DNA from: an uncultured Phycisphaerales bacterium
GTDB taxonomy: Bacteria; Planctomycetota; Phycisphaerae; Tepidisphaerales; Tepidisphaeraceae
Length of the DNA stretch: 64,000 nucleotides
Assembly (NCBI GenBank): GCA_903871935.1
Contig: CAIQIQ010000111.1
Location: 33,583-97,582 of the forward strand
Reading direction: 5' to 3'
Positions 42,452 to 50,572 of this stretch are shown here, one piece after another. Every line of letters begins with the position of its first letter. The stretch's first letter is position 1. The notes beneath the pieces are model-generated. The model searched no databases and was not told where the DNA came from. It saw nothing but the letters and a program-made list of their open reading frames with translations. The translations under genes and the position numbers were made by a program.

Positions 42452-44776
42452 TTGCCAACCGCCGTGTCGTCGCTTCGCCTGCACATCATCCTCTTTGCCT
42501 TGGCCTTGGGCCTGCTGGTGCTCTTTGCGCGCGCTGTTCAGGTGCAGGTCCTGCAGAAAGAGCACTGGGAGAAAGAGGTCCGCGAGCGGCATGTTGCCGA
42601 GGGGCAATTGCAGACCAGCCGGGGCCGGATCCTTGATGTCAAAGGCCGCGAGATGGCGATTAACGCTGCCTGCATCGACGCGGTGGTCGACTATCGCGTG
42701 GTCATCCGCCCGGCCGACGAAAAGTGGATCCGCGGCTACGCCCGCGCCCGACTGGCGCGCACTTTGGGCAGTACTTTCACGGATGCCCTGCTTGAGCAGC
42801 GCAAGGTGCTTCTGGCGGAGCAGATCGTCCAGGTCCGTGCCGACATCGAGCAGATGTGGCATGACCTGGGCAATCCGCAGATCACCGGCGCTACGCCCGA
42901 GCAGGTTGAGGAGCGACGCCAGCAGACAGTGCGGAAGGTCCAGATGCTGCGGCGCTACAGATGGTACAGTGACTACGTGGCGGCCGGGAAAGAACAGGAG
43001 AAAGAGGTCCCTGCCTGGTGGCATCGCTGGCTCATTGATGACCAGAGCTCTGACCTGGACATTGACTCGTTCGACGTCACGGTCAAGGAGCAGGAGCAGT
43101 CGCACGTAATCCTTCCCGCGATCAGCAGCGAGTTGGCCAACTACCTCGGCAAGAACATCGACCGCTACCCCGGCCTCTCTCTGCAGCCCGGTGAGCACCG
43201 CGTCTACCCGATGAAGACCGTCGCCTCGCACGTGCTGGGCTATATCGGCCCCGTGTCCCCAGAGGATCGTACGAAGGATCCGAATCGCAAGGAGAAGGAG
43301 ACCCGGCGGAGGTACCTGCCCAACGACACCATCGGCCGCTCCGGCGTCGAAGGCCTCTGCGAACAGCTCCTCCGCGGCGCCCGCGGCCAGATCAAGCGCG
43401 ACATCGAGACCGACAAGCTAATTGAGTCCATCCCCGCCGAGCCAGGCGCTGATGTCACCCTGACCATCGACTCGGTCCTGCAGCGGAAGATCGAGCAGAC
43501 GTTTGCCACGCGGACGATGACCGATGGCAAAGTGGATCCAGACCCGTTCTATGGCGCTGCGGTGGTAATCGATATCCCGACGAATGAGGTGCGGGCCTTG
43601 GTGTCCTACCCCACCTACGATGTCAACGAACTGGACAAGACCTATGCCAGGATGGTGCAGGATGACGTCAATCGCCCGCTGGTCAATCGTGCCACCCAAG
43701 CCCAGCATGAGCCCGGCTCGACGGTAAAGCCGATGGTCGGCATCTCGGGGATCACTGAGCAAGTCGTAGGCATTCACGAAGGAATCGAGTGTACCGGCAA
43801 GCTGATCCTCGATGGCAAGGCTGTCATCGGCGGCAAGTGCTGGACGTACAAGACGGCGATCGATCCGCGCCAGAGATCGCACCACCAGATTCCCCCCAAT
43901 GATCCACACGTTGGGCGCTTCGGCAATCCCGATGGCTTCCTCGTGTTCGAGGATGCGTTGGAGAGGAGCTGCAATGTCTGGTGCGAGACGGTTGCTGACC
44001 GGCTGGGGCCATCGCGGCTGGATCAATGGTACACGCGGTTTGGTCTGGGTCGGCCGACCGGGCTGGGACTGCCCGAGGCCAGTGGCTTGCTGCCGTACTA
44101 TGGTGCCGGCCCGCGCATCGAGCAGCGGAAGCGCACCTATCTGGCTGGCATCGGACAGGGCGATGTGTGGGCGACGCCGATTCAGATGGCAAACGTTGCC
44201 GCCACGATCGCCCGCAGCGGGCTGTGGATGCGGCCGAAAATAGTGGGCGGCGGCTTCATTCCGCCGAGTGTCAGCGGGCCGGATCAGGTGCGGTTGCCTG
44301 TTGACTCCGAGGCGATGCGTGCCGCACGGGAGGGGATGCGGCTGGTGGTAAACAGCCCCGCCGGCAGTGGCTATAAGGTGCGAAGGTCGGACATGATCGT
44401 CGCCGGCAAGACCGGCACCGCGCAGGCGGCACGGATGCGCGTGGCCGCTCGTGACAAGCAAGGTAACATGGTGAATGAGCAAGGAGAGATCGTTACCGAT
44501 ATCAAGAAGGCCAAGAAGGTGTGGCTGGAATATTCGACCGAGACGGACCGGAATCCGCTGGCGCCGTGGTATCGCGGCGGCGGAAAGACCGGCGACGAGG
44601 TCGACCACGCCTGGTTCATCGGTTTTGCTCCGTTTGAGCAGCCGAAGATCGCTTTTGCGGTGATGGTCGAGTATGCCGGTAACGGCGGGGGGCAGGCCGG
44701 CGGCCCGATCGCCAAGGCGATCCTTGAAGCTGCCGTAGAAGAAGGATACCTTCCGTCACCAATGGTGAAACCATGA
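42452..44776 (+). CDS. mrdA: Penicillin-binding protein 2 (elongation transpeptidase)
   Basis: 774 residues from TTG 42452 (GTG 42464 is also possible). N-terminal membrane anchor (LHIILFALALGLLVLFARA), PBP dimerisation region, then the transpeptidase: HEPGSTVKP with active Ser 423, SCN at 506-508 and AGKTGTAQ with Lys 653. PBP2 makes lateral-wall peptidoglycan with RodA, which is two genes downstream. It is longer than E. coli PBP2 (633), with an insertion of about 100 residues around 90-220. Its presence means this planctomycete makes peptidoglycan. Confidence 0.94.
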   Translation: MPTAVSSLRLHIILFALALGLLVLFARAVQVQVLQKEHWEKEVRERHVAEGQLQTSRGRILDVKGREMAINAACIDAVVDYRVVIRPADEKWIRGYARARLARTLGSTFTDALLEQRKVLLAEQIVQVRADIEQMWHDLGNPQITGATPEQVEERRQQTVRKVQMLRRYRWYSDYVAAGKEQEKEVPAWWHRWLIDDQSSDLDIDSFDVTVKEQEQSHVILPAISSELANYLGKNIDRYPGLSLQPGEHRVYPMKTVASHVLGYIGPVSPEDRTKDPNRKEKETRRRYLPNDTIGRSGVEGLCEQLLRGARGQIKRDIETDKLIESIPAEPGADVTLTIDSVLQRKIEQTFATRTMTDGKVDPDPFYGAAVVIDIPTNEVRALVSYPTYDVNELDKTYARMVQDDVNRPLVNRATQAQHEPGSTVKPMVGISGITEQVVGIHEGIECTGKLILDGKAVIGGKCWTYKTAIDPRQRSHHQIPPNDPHVGRFGNPDGFLVFEDALERSCNVWCETVADRLGPSRLDQWYTRFGLGRPTGLGLPEASGLLPYYGAGPRIEQRKRTYLAGIGQGDVWATPIQMANVAATIARSGLWMRPKIVGGGFIPPSVSGPDQVRLPVDSEAMRAAREGMRLVVNSPAGSGYKVRRSDMIVAGKTGTAQAARMRVAARDKQGNMVNEQGEIVTDIKKAKKVWLEYSTETDRNPLAPWYRGGGKTGDEVDHAWFIGFAPFEQPKIAFAVMVEYAGNGGGQAGGPIAKAILEAAVEEGYLPSPMVKP

Positions 44777-45543
44777 CTCAGGAATCCAGGCAGCCCGCGA
44801 CAGCACTTTCTGGCAGTGCCGTTCCCGAGCCATCCAGGCCCGTCACGCCTAAGGTCCGCCGCCGTGTCTGGGCAGAATCGCAGGTGCGCGGCGGGCTTCT
44901 GCTGGTGATTGGGCTCCTGCTGGGCGCCATCATCCTCGCAATCGGGTCCACGCTGGAATGGGTCCAGGAAACAAATGTCATTCGCAACGGTGAAGTGATA
45001 CGGGCCATGGCATGGCATGCTCAGGGTGCGCGAGTCCCGGGTATGAGCCTGGCGGCCGGTGTGCCGGTGGACATTGAATACGAGTACAAAGGCACGAAAT
45101 ACAAGACCAGCGGTGTGCTGCACAACACCGGTGTCCAGTACACCTCCCTAGTACCGTTCGATATTCGAGTTGATCCGGAGAATCCCGCCATCTGGGCGAA
45201 CCGCACCGATGTGCCGTCGGTGGTTGAGAAGATGATGGGTGTGGGCATCATGCTGGGAGTGGCGCTGGTTTGTGCTGTTGTCACGTTGGTGCTTCGCTGG
45301 CGCTGGATCGCGCTCTGGGTCGATGGTGAGCTGATCAGCGCCCGGATCGTCGGCCAAAGCCAGTCCGCATTGGCGCCACATTCTGTGGTTCTGAGCTGTG
45401 CCGTGCGCGTGGGCAAGACCGAGCGGCCTTTGCTTGTCTATGTGCCACAGAAAATGGCGCCACCCACGGAAGGGAAGGCGATTGAGTTGGTTGTGTCGCA
45501 CAACCGATCGCGAGCACTGGCTGTCATCAACTACCACCCGTAA
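44773..45543 (+). CDS. DUF3592-like membrane protein
   Basis: 256 residues. Two membrane segments (GLLLVIGLLLGAIILAIGST and MGVGIMLGVALVCAVVTLVL) enclose a beta-rich extracytoplasmic domain with VDIEYEYKGTKYKTSGVLH and FDIRVDPENPAIW, as in DUF3592 proteins. The start overlaps the mrdA stop (ATGA) and its stop is directly followed by the rodA ATG, so it is embedded in the cell-elongation operon. A role near the elongasome is an inference from position. Confidence 0.7.
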   Translation: MTQESRQPATALSGSAVPEPSRPVTPKVRRRVWAESQVRGGLLLVIGLLLGAIILAIGSTLEWVQETNVIRNGEVIRAMAWHAQGARVPGMSLAAGVPVDIEYEYKGTKYKTSGVLHNTGVQYTSLVPFDIRVDPENPAIWANRTDVPSVVEKMMGVGIMLGVALVCAVVTLVLRWRWIALWVDGELISARIVGQSQSALAPHSVVLSCAVRVGKTERPLLVYVPQKMAPPTEGKAIELVVSHNRSRALAVINYHP

Positions 45544-46722
45544 ATGCAACGTGATCGGCTGCGCGAGGCTCTGGCCTATTTTGTGCCGCTATTGATCTCG
45601 GCCGCTGTTCTGGCAGCGCTGGGTCTGGTGAGCGTGCGCGCCTGGTCTGATGAGGAGGGCGTCAAGCAGGGGGTGTTCCTGTGCGTTGGCCTGGCGGCCA
45701 TGCTGGCGGTCCAGCTTGTCAGCTACCGCGATCTGTTGGTGATCTCGCCGATCCTGTTGGGGCTCAGCCTCCTGCTGGTCATGTACACGGTCGCGGGACG
45801 GTTTGTTACGGTGCCATTGGTCCACGAGACCAACAGGGCGTGGTTGTGGATCACGGTAGGTCCCATAAAGCTGCAGCCATCTGAACTGGTGAAGATCGCC
45901 CTGATCATGGTGATGGCATGGTTCACGAAGGATGAAAGCAGGCGGCTCCATTCCTTCAGGACAATGCTCAGTTTCGTGGCTTTGCTCGGCGTGTCGGCGG
46001 GATTGATCGTTATGCAGCCTGATCTGGGAACCGCCCTGACGCTAATTCCGCCCACCTTTGCTTTGATGCTTCTGGCCGGGGTCAAGAAGAGGCATCTGCT
46101 TGCCTTGGCGGGGATGGGACTTGCGGTCGCTCCGGTGCTGTGGTTTTCGGGGACCTGTGCTACGTATGGGGCGGATTGCCCGTTGTGCCCGCATATCCGT
46201 GTGCTGGACCACCTGCCGCAGTTTGTGAAGCACTACCAGCGGGCGCGGGTGCAGGCAATGTATTCGGACGACCCGCGGGTTCTGCAGGATGCGGGATACC
46301 AGCAGGAGCGTGCTCTTCAGGCGATCGGCTCTGGCGGACTGATGGGCAAAGGCATGGGCACCATTCCTGCTGCCCGGAAGATTCCCGAAGTCCACACGGA
46401 CATGATCATCGCTCTGATCGGCGAGCAGTTCGGGCTGTTGGGGATTGTCATTGCGCTCTGCGCGTACGGTTTGCTGATCGGCACGGCGGCGGCTGTTTCC
46501 GGCGTCACGCGCGATCCTGCCGGACGGTCGCTGGTCGTGGGGATCACCGCGTTACTGGTCGGGCAGGCGATCCTCAATCTGTCGGTGGCGCTGCGCCTGA
46601 TGCCGGTAACGGGGGTCACGCTGCCTTTTGTCAGCTACGGGGGATCGAGCCTGGTCGCGAGTTTCGCCGCGATCGGGCTCATTGCGAATGTGGCACGGAA
46701 CCAGCGAAAACTGATGTTCTAA
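45544..46722 (+). CDS. rodA: RodA (SEDS peptidoglycan glycosyltransferase)
   Basis: 392 residues, about ten membrane helices. SEDS motifs: NRAWLWITVGPIKLQPSELVK, MQPDLGTALT (with the Asp essential in RodA), PEVHTDMIIALIGEQFGLLG and TLPFVSYGGSSL. RodA polymerises lipid II with PBP2 during elongation. It abuts the DUF3592 gene without a gap. No mreB, mreC or mreD is in the window. Confidence 0.95.
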   Translation: MQRDRLREALAYFVPLLISAAVLAALGLVSVRAWSDEEGVKQGVFLCVGLAAMLAVQLVSYRDLLVISPILLGLSLLLVMYTVAGRFVTVPLVHETNRAWLWITVGPIKLQPSELVKIALIMVMAWFTKDESRRLHSFRTMLSFVALLGVSAGLIVMQPDLGTALTLIPPTFALMLLAGVKKRHLLALAGMGLAVAPVLWFSGTCATYGADCPLCPHIRVLDHLPQFVKHYQRARVQAMYSDDPRVLQDAGYQQERALQAIGSGGLMGKGMGTIPAARKIPEVHTDMIIALIGEQFGLLGIVIALCAYGLLIGTAAAVSGVTRDPAGRSLVVGITALLVGQAILNLSVALRLMPVTGVTLPFVSYGGSSLVASFAAIGLIANVARNQRKLMF

Positions 46723-46782
46723 TGCGGGCTTCTGTTGCCAGCAGATTAGGGTTGTGGTCGTTTCCAAGGGTCGGGGCTGGGG

Positions 46783-46788
46783 TATAAT
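46783..46788 (+). promoter_or_regulatory. -10 box close to a start codon
   Basis: A perfect TATAAT lies 9 bp before the ATG at 46798. Transcription from it would begin within 1-3 nt of the start codon, i.e. a leaderless mRNA. The -35 region is weak (GTTTCC after 17 bp). Confidence 0.4.
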
Positions 46789-46797
46789 GGCAGCACG

Positions 46798-47313
46798 ATG
46801 CCCGTGTCGAAGGAGATTGAGTACAACATCCGCAGTTTTGCGCCCAAGGATCTGGCCGCCTGCCGGTTGCTCTACACCGATGGGCTGATCAGTGGTGGCC
46901 TTGCGCCCAATGATACCGGCTGGGACATCGATAATATCGACGAGGTGTACATGCGCAAGCCGCAGAATCATTTCTGGGTTGCCAGTACCCCAAAGGGCGA
47001 AATCATCGGCATGCTGGGGGTGCAGCACCATGAGACCGGCGTTGGCGAGGTGCGGCGGCTGCGGGTGCATCGCAAGCACCGCCGGCGCGGGATTGGCGGT
47101 GCGCTGCTGGAGACAGCGCTGCGATTCTGCCAGCAGAAAGGTGATGTGAAGGTCACGCTGGATACGGTCATGGACAAGGGAATCGCGGTACCGCTGTTTG
47201 AGAAGTTCCACTTCCGACTGCAGAACACGAAGCAGGTGGGTGAGAAGGAACTGCTGTATTTCTATCTTGATCTCTACAGCGGCGAGAAGAAGCATACGGA
47301 CAACGGGAAGTAA
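46798..47313 (+). CDS. GNAT-family N-acetyltransferase
   Basis: 171 residues. GNAT fold with VGEVRRLRVHRKHRRRGIGGALLETAL (motif A, the RRRGIGG acetyl-CoA loop) and VPLFEKFHFRLQ. Substrate unknown. No Shine-Dalgarno is present and a TATAAT box is 9 bp upstream of the start, so it may be translated from a leaderless transcript. gmhA-like follows after 12 bp. Confidence 0.88.
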   Translation: MPVSKEIEYNIRSFAPKDLAACRLLYTDGLISGGLAPNDTGWDIDNIDEVYMRKPQNHFWVASTPKGEIIGMLGVQHHETGVGEVRRLRVHRKHRRRGIGGALLETALRFCQQKGDVKVTLDTVMDKGIAVPLFEKFHFRLQNTKQVGEKELLYFYLDLYSGEKKHTDNGK

Positions 47314-47325
47314 GGACCGGCACCC

Positions 47326-47895
47326 ATGAGCGATGCGGGCGCGATCTGGCAACAAAACATCCAGGAACTTTCCGAGCTGCTTCCGCGCCTGCGGGCGCTG
47401 GAAGGGCAGGTTAAGCGCTTTGGCCAGGCGATGATGGACTGTTGGGCATCGGGCGGAAAGGTGCTGTTCGCCGGCAATGGCGGGTCGGCGGCGGATGCCA
47501 TGCACTTTGCCGAGGAGTTGATGGTCCGCTTCAAGAAGAACCGCCGGGCGCTGGCGGCGATTGCCTTGTGCGATCCGACGGTGTTGAGCTGTGCCGCCAA
47601 TGACCTTGGGTATGATGAGGTGTTCGCCCGACAGGTGGAGGGGCTTGGCAAGCCAGGCGACCTGCTGGTGGTGATGAGCACGAGCGGCAACAGCCAGAAC
47701 CTCGTCCGCGCGGTGGAGGTGGCGAAGCTGCGGAAGATGATCAGTGTGTCCATGCTGGGCCAGGATGGCGGCAAACTCCGCGGAGTTTGCGATATCGAAT
47801 TGCTTGTGCCTACCGGGATTGCCCAGCATGTGCAGGAAGGGCACAAACTGATTTACCACTCGCTGTGTCAGTGGGTGGACACGCAGGTGGATTGA
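47326..47895 (+). CDS. gmhA: Phosphoheptose isomerase (SIS domain)
   Basis: 189 residues. GGKVLFAGNGGSAADAMHFAEEL, VMSTSGNSQNLVRAVE and AQHVQEGHKLIYHSLCQWVD are GmhA motifs. It converts sedoheptulose 7-phosphate into D-glycero-D-manno-heptose 7-phosphate for heptose of LPS core or glycoproteins. AAGGA 9 nt upstream supports the start. No other heptose gene is adjacent. Confidence 0.9.
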   Translation: MSDAGAIWQQNIQELSELLPRLRALEGQVKRFGQAMMDCWASGGKVLFAGNGGSAADAMHFAEELMVRFKKNRRALAAIALCDPTVLSCAANDLGYDEVFARQVEGLGKPGDLLVVMSTSGNSQNLVRAVEVAKLRKMISVSMLGQDGGKLRGVCDIELLVPTGIAQHVQEGHKLIYHSLCQWVDTQVD

Positions 47896-47934
47896 TCCTG
47901 CGCCACTGCGCTGCGCTATGCTGAGGCAGTAGGT

Positions 47935-48576
47935 ATGCCGACCATTACCGCAATCAAGGTGCAGCAGCGGAAGGCGACACGTGTCAGCGTGTTCCTGGAT
48001 CGAGCTTTTGCCTTTGGGCTGCATCAGAAGGTGGCGCAGCGTTTCGGGCTCAAGCCGGGGTTGGAACTGAGCCAGCGGGATGTGGAGGCGATCCAGGAGG
48101 GGCAGGCGCAGCAGGAGTGCTTCGACAAGGCGATGCTGTATCTGTCCCGGCGGATGCACAGCCGCAGTGAGTTGCGGCGGAAACTGCTCAAGTCCGAGTT
48201 TGGTGAAGCGGTGATCGAAGTAACGCTGCAGCGGCTGGCCGACCTGAACTACATCAATGATGCGGAGTTTGCCCGGCAGAAACTCGAGCACGCCCAGCGG
48301 AAACTGATCGGGCAGCGGCGGGCGCTGGTGGATCTGATGAAGTCGGGGGTGAAGGGTGAAGTGGCACGCGATGCGGTCCGCGAGCACTTCAATCAGGATG
48401 AGGCCAAGGATAACGCGCAGAGGCTGATCGAAAAGAGTCTGCCACGGCTGCAGCGTCTGGACCCGGTGACGGCGAAGCGCAGGCTTGTCGGCCTGCTGCA
48501 GCGCCGGGGATTCGATTACGACACGATCAAGCCGATGGTGGAGCGCGCGCTGGGTGGGGAGGATCCTTGCGAATGA
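47935..48576 (+). CDS. recX: RecX-family RecA regulator
   Basis: 213 residues. Three-helix RecX repeats: AMLYLSRRMHSRSELRRKLLKSEF, LADLNYINDAEFARQKLEH and KRRLVGLLQRRGFDYDTIKPMVERAL. RecX binds RecA filaments and curbs strand exchange. recA is not adjacent. The N-terminal 60 residues (ITAIKVQQRKATRVSVFLDR) are a beta extension seen in several RecX proteins. Confidence 0.9.
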   Translation: MPTITAIKVQQRKATRVSVFLDRAFAFGLHQKVAQRFGLKPGLELSQRDVEAIQEGQAQQECFDKAMLYLSRRMHSRSELRRKLLKSEFGEAVIEVTLQRLADLNYINDAEFARQKLEHAQRKLIGQRRALVDLMKSGVKGEVARDAVREHFNQDEAKDNAQRLIEKSLPRLQRLDPVTAKRRLVGLLQRRGFDYDTIKPMVERALGGEDPCE

Positions 48577-48583
48577 GGGAACA

Positions 48584-48647
48584 CGGCGACACGGGGACGC
48601 GGAGAGACAGAGGGCGGGAGAGCGGGAGGGCGAGAGGGGGAGAACGC
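48584..48647. repeat. 22-bp word plus purine-rich tract
   Basis: 48584-48605 is identical to 9489-9510 and is followed by a G/A tract with GGGAGAGCGGGAGGG. It directly precedes copy C, just as the equivalent pieces precede copy D. Confidence 0.7.
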
Positions 48648-49194
48648 TGTGGATAAGTGACAGGTGCGCAGGTTCTCGAGTGGGGTACCCCCTATATCGC
48701 AAGTGTTGTGGAGACAAGCGATTAGGTGGATATTTGGAGAGGAGATGCGCAGGTTCGGGGTGGTTGTGGATAACTTGGCCTTATCGTCATTGGTCCTTTG
48801 TCATTGGTCACTCGTCGACGCTTTGAAGGGACGCGGAGACACGGGGACGCGGCGAGCCAATGGCGGAAACGAAGAGGGGCGTCGTGGGCCCTGCCGAAAA
48901 AAGTGTGACATTGAGTGACAAAGTGTGACATTGGTCCGCAAGAACGTAATACATAGGAGATCAGCGGTACGGGTGGTATCCCGGGAGACCCACCGACGGT
49001 GAGTCGGTGGGCGTTAGGTGGTGCGGGTATTCGGTTGTCAAATAGCGCGGAGCCGCAGGGACAAGCTAAAACTTGAACAACGAACGCAAGCCAAAGCTTG
49101 AACCACGAACGAAAAAAACACGTCTCTCTATATATATGGGGTGATTTGGAGGCTGCCAAAAATGGAAGTTGAGGAATGACAAGAGGTTAACGGA
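48648..49194 (+). repeat. Dispersed intergenic element, copy C (paired DnaA boxes)
   Basis: Plus-strand order: DnaA box as TGTGGATAA (48648-48656), CAGGTGCGCAGGTTCTCGAG, the palindrome GGGGTACCCC, a second GATGCGCAGGTTCG, DnaA box 2 (48765-48773, again 117 bp), CATTGGTCC repeats, two AAAGTGTGACATTG words (48900, 48920), the perfect hairpin CCCACCGAC/GTCGGTGGG (48989-49011), TATTCGGTTGTCAAATAGCG (49028-49047), and a tail TTGAGGAATGACAAGAGGTTA. The GACAAG anchor is 530 bp from the first box, versus 535 in copy B. No gene lies in 48577-49572. Confidence 0.85.
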
Positions 49195-49572
49195 AGCCAA
49201 AAATATTTTCAGATTTTTTTGGCCCCAACCCCGTCCGTCGAAGGCGGCCCCAAAGCGTCGCCGGTGTGGCCAGAGGCGACTGAAGATAGATGGCGACCGC
49301 CGCGCGGGCGCGTAGCACGGACGTGCGCTATAGCGTCAGCAAGGCGAAGGCGTACCCGCATCGCCGGGGAGCGGAGCGACCAGCGGGCGTTCCAGCACCC
49401 GTACAATAGCGGCGGGGCGTGGTACGCAGGGATCAAGTGCCCGATGAAATATGCTTTGACGCTCTTTCCGGACGCGGGCATGTGTTTAAGCCATGGACAA
49501 GTCCATGATCATGTGTCGATCAACCGCCACCAAATCGACATGTTTCGGGATCATGTCGATTCCAGCGACACA
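49195..49572. other. Gene-free stretch with two perfect hairpins
   Basis: No coding frame of quality. CATGGAC-AA-GTCCATG (about 49493-49508) and AATCGACATG with its complement CATGTCGATT (49533-49542 with 49552-49561) are perfect inverted repeats just past the end of the Fic remnant on its strand and may end its transcript. Confidence 0.5.
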
Positions 49573-50053
49573 TTATGCCGTCAGCACCTGAAGCAGTGCC
49601 GGGTGTTTGTACACGACTTCCCGCCCCTTCTTTTGCCCGGCGAGGATGCCGATTCGCTCCAACTCCTGCAAGTAAACCGAAGCCGTCTGTCGCTTGGCGA
49701 TTCCCGCCTCGACGACAAACGAGATCCTGCAATACGGCTGCCGGAAGATCAACTCGACCAGCTCCTTGGAGTAGACCTGCGGCAACTCGTTGCGGCAGCG
49801 AGCCACTGTGGTATCGAACAGATTCCGGATCGCCTGGATGCGGCCGATCGTCCATAGGGATGTCTCTTCCACGCCGTGGAGCATGTACAGCACCCATGCT
49901 TCCCATGCTCCCTGTTCCGTCACTGCTCGGAGATTCTGTTAGTAATCCCGCTTGTTCTGGATAGTGAAGCTTGAGCACCGCGTTGGTCTCGACGTCCGTC
50001 CTGGGCGGCAGTGGTGGCAGATCATCGTAGGGCAAGGCTGGATCAAAAGGCAT
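49573..50053 (-). pseudogene. Fic-family protein remnant with the catalytic core deleted
   Basis: The frame from ATG 50053 (GGGAG 6 nt upstream) reads MPFDPALPYDDLPPLPPRTD and VETNAVLKLHY, the N-terminus of the large Fic/DOC proteins. About 35 codons later, in a different frame, comes the C-terminus: EAWVLYMLHGVEETSLWTI, ELPQVYSKELVELIFRQPYC and a winged-helix end, AGIAKRQTASVYLQEL...GREVVYKHPALLQVL. The Fic core with HPFxDGNGR is missing. So this is an internal deletion of roughly 200 codons with a frameshift, judged against the usual length of about 370. Confidence 0.8.
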
Positions 50054-50105
50054 GATCATCTCCCGAAATCAGCTTGCTGGTCGGTGGTGTAACGCTGAGC
50101 ATGTC

Positions 50106-50432
50106 TTACTCCTGTGTTCCTGCTCTTTCATGATTCAGGCGCAGGAGATTTTCGAGGATCTTCTTTTCGACCTCGGCGCGTTGTTGGGTGAGGGGGTGGT
50201 TGGGTGGGAGGGGTTGGCCGGGGCCGGTTTCGGTGAAGACGGCGGCCCAGTCTTCGCACCAGTGGCCTTGTGGGTCGGTGGCGGCGTAGGCGGCGAGGAC
50301 GCCGCGGTCGAGCTTTTCGTGGGCGAGTTTAAGCCAGGTGGGGCGCTCGTTCTGAACAAAGTGTTCGTGACTGGCCGCTCGTTCGGTCAGTTCGGTGTTG
50401 GTCCACTTCTGGACGAATTGCTCGGGGGTCAT
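50106..50432 (-). pseudogene. N6-adenine methyltransferase/restriction gene remnant, core deleted
   Basis: 108 codons from ATG 50432. MTPEQFVQKWTNTELTERAA matches the start of large MmeI/type IIL-like or BREX-type DNA methyltransferases (..EFIxKWxxxxLxERxA..HF). It passes directly into a C-terminal piece, RPTWLKLAHEKLDRGVLAAYA, ending ILENLLRLNHERA, as in the last residues of the same family. The methyltransferase core (NPPY) is absent. The frame is intact, so a short protein could still be made. It lies next to the core-deleted Fic gene. Confidence 0.6.
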
Positions 50433-50572
50433 TGGATGCGAAACATTGTTGCGGAATGGGCGGGGGATGCAAGAAGGCGGGGGATTGGCGGCGGCTGGCG
50501 GCCGGGCAGGGGGATGCGACCACAATGCCCCGCGTCGCCTCTGCCTATCATTCACAAGTTAGGAACAAACAC

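Noticed and set aside
46552..48717. 721-codon minus-strand open frame across rodA-recX
   Set aside because: It covers four well-supported genes on the other strand and has no protein-like motifs.
49219..49857. 212-codon plus-strand frame
   Set aside because: It runs through non-coding sequence and antisense to the Fic remnant; no motif or ribosome site.
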